From an uncultured Chthonomonadales bacterium (GTDB lineage Bacteria > Armatimonadota > Chthonomonadetes > Chthonomonadales > CAJBBX01), in the NCBI GenBank assembly GCA_938005745.1, contig CALLMM010000026.1:173513-237512 (forward strand): a stretch of 64,000 nt of DNA, written 5' to 3'. Both the position numbers and the translations under genes were made by a program. Numbering within the stretch: the first letter of the stretch is position 1; each line of letters starts with the position of its first letter. The notes beneath the pieces are model-generated. The model ran no database searches and had not been told where the DNA came from. It saw only the letters and a list, made by a program, of their open reading frames with translations. This document shows positions 8,683 through 15,442 of this stretch, one piece after another.

Positions 8683-9165
8683 GTGAGTCGCGTTCTCAGC
8701 AATCGTATTATCTTTCTGCTTGCCATTGTCGGGGTCTTTGTCTCCGGTTACCTGACGCTGGCGCATCAACTGAACTTCGAGATGCCCTGCGGCTTGACGC
8801 ACGGTGGCTGCGATAAGGTCGCGCAGCATGAAAGCGCGCGGGGCTTCGGCATTCCGGCGCTGCGCGCGATACCCACCGCCGCCTTCGGGCTGATGATGTT
8901 CGTCGCGCTGCTGGCGCTGTCGTTTGCGCGCGCCGCCGTCGGCTCGGACGTGCTGGAGCGCAGAGCCGCCTTCGTGCAGTGGCTGATGCTGCTGGCGGGC
9001 GTGGCGGCGACCCTCTATCTGACCTATCTGGAGAAGTATGTCATTCAGGCGTGGTGCGTCTGGTGCGTCGCCTCCGGGATCATCACCGTACTTGCCTTTC
9101 TCGTCAGCAGCTATGAGCGGCTGTCCTCTGCGACGCGATCCGCAGGTTCGCCCTCCGTTGGATAG
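8683..9165 (+). CDS. Vitamin K epoxide reductase (VKOR) family protein
   Basis: A 160-residue integral membrane protein with four to five hydrophobic helices. It has the VKOR cysteine arrangement: a loop pair Cys36 (MPCG) and Cys43 (GGC), and the active-site CVWC motif at Cys125-Cys128 inside a late helix. Bacterial VKOR homologues reoxidise a DsbA-like partner and pass electrons to quinones, replacing DsbB. The GTG at 8683 is preferred because the family N-terminus starts just before the first helix; an upstream in-frame ATG at 8599 would add a basic, cysteine-rich stretch over the TATAAT at 8659. The DsbA-like partner follows 43 bases downstream, which supports the assignment. Confidence 0.85.
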   Translation: MSRVLSNRIIFLLAIVGVFVSGYLTLAHQLNFEMPCGLTHGGCDKVAQHESARGFGIPALRAIPTAAFGLMMFVALLALSFARAAVGSDVLERRAAFVQWLMLLAGVAATLYLTYLEKYVIQAWCVWCVASGIITVLAFLVSSYERLSSATRSAGSPSVG

Positions 9166-9208
9166 ACCCGCCGTCTTTGCAGGGACGACGCCAAGAAGGA
9201 GAGAGTTC

Positions 9209-9895
9209 GTGAAGTCTGGCGAAGTGAAGCTATTCGCCGTTATTTTGGTGATTGCGATCGTGCTGGTCGGGGTCGCCCTCTATCCGACCCTGATGGAGCA
9301 GCGTAAAAAGCCTCAGATTCTGACACCGGTGGCGGTCTCCTTCTCCCGCGCCGATCTGGTTCCTGCCGGCAGTCATCTGCGTGGCAAGGCGGATGCGCCC
9401 TATACGCTGGTGGAGTTCGCCGATTTCCTCTGTCCCCAGTGCAAACAGGTGAAGCCGGAGATCGAGAGCATGATCCGGAAACATAAGGATAAGATGAACT
9501 ACGTCTATCATCACTTCCAGGCGTCGCCCAATCATTTCAACTCCGATGTGATGGCGCGCGCGGCGGAAGCCGCCGGTCTGCAGGGCAAGTACTGGGAGAT
9601 GCTGGATCGGCTCTATGAGAGGCGTGATCTGTTCGAAACCGCCTCCGACTCGAAGGCGGTGGATGAGATCGTGAAGATCGCTGCGGATCTGAAGCTGGAT
9701 ATCATGCGCTTCCGTTCCGACCTCAACAGCAAGGCGATGAAAGACCGCGTAGACGATCAGATGCGCGTCGCGCTGAAGGCGGAGGTGCGCGGCACGCCGA
9801 CCTTCTTCATCATCAAGCCCGACGGCAAGATCACCAAGTTCGAGCATATTCGCGCCCTGGTAGACTTCATGGATAACCCGGAGAACTTAAAGTAA
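9209..9895 (+). CDS. DsbA family thioredoxin-fold protein
   Basis: A 228-residue membrane-anchored thioredoxin-fold protein. The N-terminal helix ([20 protein letters not shown]) places the catalytic domain outside the cytoplasm. The active site is CPQC (Cys75-Cys78) after FADFLC, and the cis-proline loop is RGTPTFFI. DsbA-like oxidases introduce disulfides in exported proteins; the VKOR protein upstream is the likely reoxidant. Start at GTG 9209, 6 bases after AAGGAGAG; earlier in-frame codons overlap the VKOR gene. It ends 2 bases before the following SDR gene. Confidence 0.85.
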   Translation: MKSGEVKLFAVILVIAIVLVGVALYPTLMEQRKKPQILTPVAVSFSRADLVPAGSHLRGKADAPYTLVEFADFLCPQCKQVKPEIESMIRKHKDKMNYVYHHFQASPNHFNSDVMARAAEAAGLQGKYWEMLDRLYERRDLFETASDSKAVDEIVKIAADLKLDIMRFRSDLNSKAMKDRVDDQMRVALKAEVRGTPTFFIIKPDGKITKFEHIRALVDFMDNPENLK

Positions 9896-9897
9896 TC

Positions 9898-10692
9898 ATG
9901 GACATGGGAATCGCGGGGCGCGTGGCGATGGTCGCCGCCGCCAGCAAAGGGATCGGAAAAGCCATTGCGGTCGGACTGGCGGAGGCTGGCTGCAGACTCT
10001 CGGTCTGCGCGCGCACGCCGGAGACGCTGACGGCGACCGCCTCGGAGATCGCCGCGCTGGTCGGCGAGGAGAGCGTGCTGTCGGTCACGGCGGACGTGTC
10101 GCGCGCGGAGGATCTGGAGCGATGGTTCCAGCGCACGACGGAGACGTTCGGGGCGGTGGACATTCTGGTGACCAATACCGGCGGTCCGCCGGCGGCGCGC
10201 TTTATGGCGTTGAGCGACGCGCAGTGGGAGGCGGGCGTGCAGTCCACGCTGTTGAATGTGGTGCGGCTCACCCGGCTGGTGGTTCCGGGAATGCAGGCGA
10301 GGAAGTGGGGGCGAATCATCCACGTCACCTCGCTGGTCGCCAAGCAGCCCTCGGATGACCTGACCATCTCCACCACGCTGCGCGCCGGCATCTCCGCGCT
10401 GACTCGCACGCAGGCGAATCAGTTCGCCCCGGATAACATTCTGGTCAACGCCCTGCTGCCCGGCAACACCCTCACCGACCGCGCCTACCATCTGGCGAAC
10501 GTGCGGGCGCAGGCGCAGGGAATCACGCCGGAGGAAGCCCTCGCGCAGACCGCGCAGAAGATTCCTCTGGGACGGCTGGCGCAGCCGCGCGAGATCGCCG
10601 ACGCCGCCGTCTTTCTGGCGTCGGAGCGCGCCTCCTACATCACCGGGATCTCGCTGCTGGTGGACGGGGGCGTCTGCCAGTCGCCCCTCTAG
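9898..10692 (+). CDS. SDR family protein lacking the usual catalytic Tyr-Lys
   Basis: A 264-residue Rossmann-fold protein of the short-chain dehydrogenase/reductase superfamily. The cofactor loop is [10 protein letters not shown] in place of TGxxxGIG, followed by the VTNTGG motif. At the active site the usual YxxxK is absent: after [14 protein letters not shown] the sequence is [20 protein letters not shown]. This pattern, with S/T-x-x-x-R in place of Y-x-x-x-K, is known from a subgroup of beta-ketoacyl-ACP-reductase-like SDRs that does not match the canonical tetrad. The substrate is unknown. Start is ATG 9898 or 9904. It follows dsbA by 2 bases and precedes a NUDIX gene. Confidence 0.8.
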   Translation: MDMGIAGRVAMVAAASKGIGKAIAVGLAEAGCRLSVCARTPETLTATASEIAALVGEESVLSVTADVSRAEDLERWFQRTTETFGAVDILVTNTGGPPAARFMALSDAQWEAGVQSTLLNVVRLTRLVVPGMQARKWGRIIHVTSLVAKQPSDDLTISTTLRAGISALTRTQANQFAPDNILVNALLPGNTLTDRAYHLANVRAQAQGITPEEALAQTAQKIPLGRLAQPREIADAAVFLASERASYITGISLLVDGGVCQSPL

Positions 10693-10703
10693 CGCCGCCT
10701 GCG

Positions 10704-11300
10704 ATGGAGACCCCCCTCTTTCCGCTGACCGTCTTTCGCTTCTGTCCGCGCTGCGGGTCGGAGGAGGTCGAGTCCCCGACGATCAAGCTCTTCGTCTGCC
10801 GCGCCTGCGACTTTCACTACTACCAGAACGCCGCCGCCGCGACCATCGCCCTCATTCGCGATCCTCATGGCAGGGCGCTGTTTACCCGGCGCGAGAAGGA
10901 GCCGGCGCGCGGAAAGCTCGACCTGCCCGGCGGCTTTGTGGATCCGCTGGAGACGGCGGAGGAGTCGCTGCGGCGCGAGGTGCGGGAGGAGGTCGGGCTG
11001 CAGATCGAACGCGCCGAATTTCTCGCCTCCTTCACCAACCGCTACGACTATCGCGGCGTTACCTACTACTCCCTCGACCTGGTCTTTCTCTGCGAAGTCT
11101 CCGACTTCTCGCCACTTGCCGCGCGCGATGAGGTGATAGAGACCCTCTTTCTTGCGCCGGAGACGGTCTCCCCCGAGGAGATCGGCTTCGAGTCGGTGCG
11201 CCGGGCGATCCGCCTGCTGTGTGACCGGGAGGGACGCATCTCCCGCGCCGACGCCTCCCCGAGCCCCGCGCCGAATACTCTCATCGAACCGCTTGCATGA
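10704..11300 (+). CDS. NUDIX hydrolase with N-terminal zinc ribbon
   Basis: A 198-residue cytoplasmic enzyme. Residues 11-32 form a zinc ribbon (FCPRCG, then FVCRACDFHYY). The NUDIX box is a full match to GX5EX7REUXEEXGU: GFVDPLETAEESLRREVREE followed by VGL, near residues 70-95. Proteins of this layout hydrolyse nucleoside diphosphate derivatives; NADH-pyrophosphatase-like or ADP-ribose-type activity is plausible but not decided by sequence. It starts 11 bases after the SDR stop. No ribosome binding site stands out. Confidence 0.85.
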   Translation: METPLFPLTVFRFCPRCGSEEVESPTIKLFVCRACDFHYYQNAAAATIALIRDPHGRALFTRREKEPARGKLDLPGGFVDPLETAEESLRREVREEVGLQIERAEFLASFTNRYDYRGVTYYSLDLVFLCEVSDFSPLAARDEVIETLFLAPETVSPEEIGFESVRRAIRLLCDREGRISRADASPSPAPNTLIEPLA

Positions 11301-11425
11301 AAGGAGTGCGCTTCGCGCCCGGCGAATGCTGAGGGGAAGAGCGGGAGAGAACGCCCTCTCTATCCTTACAGCGGGCGATATAAAGGGCGGAGGAGGGATC
11401 GTCTTTCTGCGCCGGGAAGATCGCG

Positions 11426-12018
11426 ATGTCTCTGACGTGCCGGGAATTTCTCCAGATCGCCGCGTTGACCCCGCTGGTCACGGAGACGCTGATCATGCCT
11501 GTCCCCGAAACGCCTGCGGATCCGCCGATCCGCCCCGGCATCCTTCTCTTTCTGACGGACGTTCACGGGCAGTGGGCGTCGCGCTGTTACGGCAATCGCG
11601 AACTGCAGACGCCCAACATGGACTACCTGGCTGCGACGGAGGCGCGCATGACCGCCGCCGCGCCGCCCTGTCCGGTCTGCTCTCCCGCGCGCGCCTGCCT
11701 CTTTACCGGACGTCTGCCTCCCCAGCACGGCATACATGACTGGATACGGGAGGAGGGAGATACGCGCCGCTGGATGGAGCGAGAGCGTCCGCTATCCGCC
11801 CCACGCTGGAGCCTTCCCGGACGAACTCTACGATCTGCGCGAAGACCCCCGCGAGACGACGAACCGGATCTCGGACCCGCAGCAGACGCAGACGGTCCGC
11901 CATCTGCGCGCGTCTGGAGGATCACTTTGCACGTTACGAGGTGCCGGAACGCTCCGGGCGCAGCATCCTGGCTCTTCCCGTTCACACTCTCAACGAACCC
12001 TGGCGCACAAAACTGTAG
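11426..12018 (+). pseudogene. Sulfatase remnant (internal deletion plus frameshifts)
   Basis: The N-terminal 100 codons (from 11426) encode a sulfatase: a degenerate Tat-like start (TCREFLQIAA), the metal-binding ILLFLTDVHG, and the formylglycine motif CSPAR followed by ACLFTGRLPPQHGIHDWI. The remainder of the catalytic domain is absent. From about 11790 the next frame gives the sulfatase C-terminal motif FPDELYDLREDPRETTN, and from about 11900 a third frame gives ARLEDHFARYEVPERSG and continues to a TAG at 12016-12018. Intact family members are about 450-500 residues, so roughly half the gene is lost and two reading-frame breaks remain. It lies beside the pectate-lyase-fold gene and was probably part of that sugar-degradation locus. 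Confidence 0.8.
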
Positions 12019-12065
12019 CGCTCCGGGGCGGTCTCCCGGATCACTCTGAAAGGAGCTGAAGGACG

Positions 12066-13298
12066 ATGGAAAGAGACCCGTTCATATCGCAGGAGGCGGT
12101 TCCGTCCGGCTGGCTGGATGCGCGCGGATACGGCGCGAAAGGCGACGGCGTGACCGATAACACCGCCGCTGTGCAGCACGCGCTGGATACGGCGCGAAAA
12201 GGCGGCGGCGGAACCGTCTACCTGCCGCCGGGCAGGTATCTGTTCCGGGGCAGTCTGAAGGTGCCGATCTCCGTCACGCTGGCGGGATCGTTTCATGCTC
12301 CTCCGGCGCATAACGGCATTCGCGACGCCGGACTGCCGAAGCCCGGAGAGGACGGCACGACGCTGATGGTGACCGGCGGTGCGGGATCGGAGGAGGGAGA
12401 GCCGTTCCTGACGCTGGATACCAACAGCACGCTCAAAGGCGTTACGATCTACTACTCGGAGCAGGATCCGCAGGCGCGCCCGAAGCCCTACCCCTGGACG
12501 ATCGCCATGCGCGGGAAGAACCCCGCCGTGCTGGATGTGGAGCTTCTGAATCCCTACAACGGCATTGACGCCACGCAGAACGAGCGTCATCTGATCCGCA
12601 ACGTGCACGGTCAGCCGCTTCGCCGGGGGATCCTGGTGGACCAGATATACGACATTGGGCGGATTGAGAACGTCCACTGGAACCCCTGGTGGTCCATGTC
12701 CGAGCCGGTGCTGAAGCTGATCAAGGAGGAGGGCGAGGCGTTCATCCTGGGCAAAACCGACTGGGAGTATATGCTCAACTGCTTCGGCATCTTCTATGCG
12801 GTCGGCTTTCGTTTCACCCGCTTCAAGCACGGTCCCGGCAACACCGTGCTGACGCAGTGCGGGCACGACATCGGACCGGTGGCGGTGCTGGTGGAGGATG
12901 TGCAGTCGCATGCGGGCGTGGCGTTCACCAACGGGCAGTTCATGGCGAACATCGTGGTGCGCGAGAGCAACTCCGGTCCGGTGAAGTTCCATAACTGCGG
13001 ATTCTGGCCCATCGAGACGACCACCACGCAGGCGGACCTTGCCGGGCGCGGGCATATTACCTTCAACGGGTGTCACTTCGCCGGATGGGATCGGAAGAAC
13101 GAGGGCGTCCCCTGCATCCGGGCGCGCTGCAATGGCTTGACGATCGCTGCCTGCGACTTCATGGTTGCGGGAAAGACTCAGGTGGAGATCGGCGCGGAGG
13201 TGAAGGCGGCGATCCTGATGGGCAATCGTCTGCGCGGCGGCGAGAAGATCATCAACCGCTCCGCCGGCGCGCAGATCGGCTTGAATGCCGTCGTGTAG
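12066..13298 (+). CDS. Right-handed beta-helix protein, pectate lyase 3 family
   Basis: A 410-residue protein starting at ATG 12066. Residues 15-60 carry the pectate_lyase_3/GH28-like opening motif (WLDARGYGAKGDGVTDNTAA, then GGGGTVYLPPGRYLFRG), which starts right-handed beta helices that cut or bind polysaccharides. The repeating short strands after it (for example GHITFNGCHFAGW, GLTIAACDF and AAILMGNRL) fit a parallel beta helix. No signal peptide is evident from this start, which is unusual for a polysaccharide-active enzyme. It sits between the sulfatase remnant and the convergent uronate-type operon. The substrate cannot be assigned. Confidence 0.75.
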   Translation: MERDPFISQEAVPSGWLDARGYGAKGDGVTDNTAAVQHALDTARKGGGGTVYLPPGRYLFRGSLKVPISVTLAGSFHAPPAHNGIRDAGLPKPGEDGTTLMVTGGAGSEEGEPFLTLDTNSTLKGVTIYYSEQDPQARPKPYPWTIAMRGKNPAVLDVELLNPYNGIDATQNERHLIRNVHGQPLRRGILVDQIYDIGRIENVHWNPWWSMSEPVLKLIKEEGEAFILGKTDWEYMLNCFGIFYAVGFRFTRFKHGPGNTVLTQCGHDIGPVAVLVEDVQSHAGVAFTNGQFMANIVVRESNSGPVKFHNCGFWPIETTTTQADLAGRGHITFNGCHFAGWDRKNEGVPCIRARCNGLTIAACDFMVAGKTQVEIGAEVKAAILMGNRLRGGEKIINRSAGAQIGLNAVV

Positions 13299-13310
13299 GA
13301 TCGAACTACA

Positions 13311-13344
13311 GGAGCCAGCGCGCCAGATACTTCGCGCCGGCTCC
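13311..13344. terminator. Hairpin between convergent genes
   Basis: A 12-bp stem with one A:C mismatch (GGAGCCAGCGCG at 13311-13322 against CGCGCCGGCTCC at 13333-13344) and a 10-base loop, in the 56-base gap between the beta-helix gene and the end of the rraA-like gene. There is no T-tract, so termination is only a guess. Confidence 0.35.
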
Positions 13345-13354
13345 CGGCGCACCT

Positions 13355-14122
13355 CTACAGCACTCCGTAGACGCGGTAGACCTCGTCTATCGGCATGCCG
13401 TTGGCGATCAGTTCCCGCTCTTCGTTCTCTTTTTCGAAGATGGCTTCAACGCGCAGAAGCACCTCGTCCACCACCGCCTCCGGGATCAACTGCACGCCGT
13501 CGTTGTCTCCGAAGATGAAGTCTCCCGGACGCACGCAGACATAGTGCGTCAGATGTCCGGGCAGATAGATGGGGACGTTGACCTCCGTGATGATCCATCC
13601 GCCGAAGGCGTTGGGGCGCGTGCCGAAGCTGTAGATGGGGAAGTCGGGCATCTTGAGGACATACTGCGTGTCGCGGCAGTTGCCCGCCAGCAGCATACCC
13701 CGGCAGCCGTGCGCGTAGGCTAACTGGCAGCTCATCTCGCCAAAGTGCGCGGGCTGCATGTCGCCGCCGCAGTCGAAGCAGAGGATGGAGCCGTTCTCCG
13801 CCGCCTCTACCGCGCGCATCATGCGCTTCTGCGGATGACCGCCCTCCGCCTCCCACTTCTCTTCCAGCCGTCTCTGCTCTTCGGGGGTGCGCTGCTCTAC
13901 CAGCGAGTGCAGCTTGATGGGCAGGGCGCGCCCGACCAGATGCATCCCCTGACGCAGCGGCTTGAACTGCGCCGAGAAGACCGTATCGCGAATGCCCAGA
14001 CTGGCGAGCGCGTCGGAGACGGAGCCGCCATATCCGGCATGACGGAAGCGCGCGATGCGCTCCAGATCAGTGATGTCGAGTCTGCGCGGGGTGTCCCCGG
14101 CAGGTTGATCGGGCAGAGCCAT
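13355..14122 (-). CDS. RraA-like family protein (class II aldolase/decarboxylase type)
   Basis: A 255-residue member of the RraA/HMG-aldolase fold. The conserved part runs from VSDALASLGIRDTVFS through GRALPIKL and the active-site region LLAGNCRDTQYV, with the Arg-Asp pair that binds substrate and divalent metal in 4-hydroxy-4-methyl-2-oxoglutarate aldolases, to VRPGDFIFGDNDGVQLIP. Many such proteins in catabolic operons cleave or decarboxylate 2-oxo acids; the RNase E-inhibitor role applies only to the E. coli branch. ATG 14122 has AAGGAGA upstream; the frame stays open further upstream, but that part overlaps kduD. It is the last gene of the minus-strand operon. Confidence 0.8.
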   Translation of the reverse strand: MALPDQPAGDTPRRLDITDLERIARFRHAGYGGSVSDALASLGIRDTVFSAQFKPLRQGMHLVGRALPIKLHSLVEQRTPEEQRRLEEKWEAEGGHPQKRMMRAVEAAENGSILCFDCGGDMQPAHFGEMSCQLAYAHGCRGMLLAGNCRDTQYVLKMPDFPIYSFGTRPNAFGGWIITEVNVPIYLPGHLTHYVCVRPGDFIFGDNDGVQLIPEAVVDEVLLRVEAIFEKENEERELIANGMPIDEVYRVYGVL

Positions 14123-14160
14123 AGAGGAATCTCCTTCGTTGGATGGTTTCGGTGAAGCGG

Positions 14161-14928
14161 CTACCAGGCGAGCCAGCCGCCGTCCACCGGCAGGATCACG
14201 CCGTGCAGGTAGGCGGAGGCGTCGGAGGCGAGAAAGACGACGGCTCCCTGCACATCGGACGGCTCGCCCCAGCGTCCGGCAGGGATGCGCGCCAGAATAG
14301 AGTCCCGGCGCGCGGGATCGGCGCGCAGCTGCGCCGTCACCTCGGTCGCCATATAGCCGGGCGCGATGGCGTTGACGTTGACGCCCTGCCCAGCCCACTC
14401 ATTGGCGAGGGCGCGGGTCAGTCCCGCCAGTCCGCTCTTTGCCGCCGCGTACGCGGACGCGCGGAAGCCGCCCTGAAACGAGAGCATGGAGGCGACCTGA
14501 ATGATCTTTCCGCCGCGTCCGGAGCCGAGAAAGTGCCGCGCCGCCGCCTGCGCCAGAAAGAAGGCGCTGTTCAGATTCACCTGCAGCACGGCGCGCCAGT
14601 CCTCTTCGGGGAAGGCGGCGGCGGGGGCGCGGCGTATGATCCCGGCGTTGTTGACCAGAATATCGAGCCTGCCGTGCGCGGCGACGCACGCGCTCACAAG
14701 GGCTTCCGCCGCCGCCGCGTCGGTCTGCGACAGATCGTGCTGCAGATCCGAGCCGCGCCTTCCGCAGGCGGCAATCTGCTGCAGGGTCTCCTTCGCCGGC
14801 AGGACATCCAGCACGCAGACATCGGCTCCCGCCTCTGCCAGACCGACCGCGATCGCCTGACCGATGCCCCGCGCCGCGCCGGTAACCAGCGCAACCCGTC
14901 CATGAAGTCGAAACAGGTCCAGAATCAT
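14161..14928 (-). CDS. kduD: 2-dehydro-3-deoxy-D-gluconate 5-dehydrogenase KduD
   Basis: A 255-residue SDR that closely follows Kdu[21 protein letters not shown] for cofactor binding, LVNNAGIIRR, VASMLSFQGG, catalytic Tyr160-x-x-x-Lys164 (YAAAK), NVNAIAPGYMAT, and the ending RIPAGRWGEP followed by PVDGGWLAW. KduD reduces 2,5-diketo-3-deoxygluconate to 2-keto-3-deoxygluconate in pectin and uronate catabolism. Its place between a cupin gene (3 bases upstream) and the rraA-like gene supports a sugar-acid pathway. KduI, KdgK and the KDPG aldolase genes are not in this window. Confidence 0.88.
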   Translation of the reverse strand: MILDLFRLHGRVALVTGAARGIGQAIAVGLAEAGADVCVLDVLPAKETLQQIAACGRRGSDLQHDLSQTDAAAAEALVSACVAAHGRLDILVNNAGIIRRAPAAAFPEEDWRAVLQVNLNSAFFLAQAAARHFLGSGRGGKIIQVASMLSFQGGFRASAYAAAKSGLAGLTRALANEWAGQGVNVNAIAPGYMATEVTAQLRADPARRDSILARIPAGRWGEPSDVQGAVVFLASDASAYLHGVILPVDGGWLAW

Positions 14929-14931
14929 GGC

Positions 14932-15411
14932 TCAATAGCGCAGATCGAGCGGTTCAATCCCCTCGCGGCGGCAGTAGGCGAGGTAGCGTTCCAGTTTCGA
15001 GAAGACATCGTCCTGATAGATCAGGTTGTCCTGATCGTCCAGATACTGGATGACGCCCTCCAGCAGAAAGAGCGTGATCATCTCCTCGTCGCTGTCCACT
15101 ACCAGCGTGTGAATATCGCCGGGCGGCTCGTAGATAAAGGTTCCGGGACGCGCCTGCCAGTCGCGCTCCGGGTAGTGCCACGCGCCCTGAAGGCAGTAGC
15201 CCAGAACCTGACTGCTGTGCCGGTGCCGATTCACCCTGCCTTTGCCGGAGATCTTCAACAGGTTCACCCAGCGCCCGTTGACCAGATCGAACCGCAGCGG
15301 CTTGAACCAGACGCGCTCGCCCTGCGGAACCCAGGGCAGGCGGTCCGAGTGGATCGCCTGATCGGGCAGGGCGAAATCCAGCCCGGTAAACCATCCCGAT
15401 GTTGGGGTCAT
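14932..15411 (-). CDS. Cupin, 2,4'-dihydroxyacetophenone dioxygenase-like
   Basis: A 159-residue single-domain cupin. Motif 1 is NRHRHSSQVLGYCLQG (two metal-binding His) and motif 2 is RPGTFIYEPPGDIHTL (Glu and His). The arrangement resembles the 2,4'-dihydroxyacetophenone dioxygenase and acetylacetone-cleaving group, but no aromatic pathway is present; in this operon an isomerase or a non-heme metal enzyme acting on a sugar acid is equally likely. A role equivalent to the KduI isomerase, which is also a cupin, is an inference worth testing. ATG 15411 has GGGAGG 9 bases upstream. The upstream gene stops 31 bases before. Confidence 0.78.
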   Translation of the reverse strand: MTPTSGWFTGLDFALPDQAIHSDRLPWVPQGERVWFKPLRFDLVNGRWVNLLKISGKGRVNRHRHSSQVLGYCLQGAWHYPERDWQARPGTFIYEPPGDIHTLVVDSDEEMITLFLLEGVIQYLDDQDNLIYQDDVFSKLERYLAYCRREGIEPLDLRY

Positions 15412-15442
15412 TTTGCTTGCCTCCCTCAGGAACTTTTCTCTC

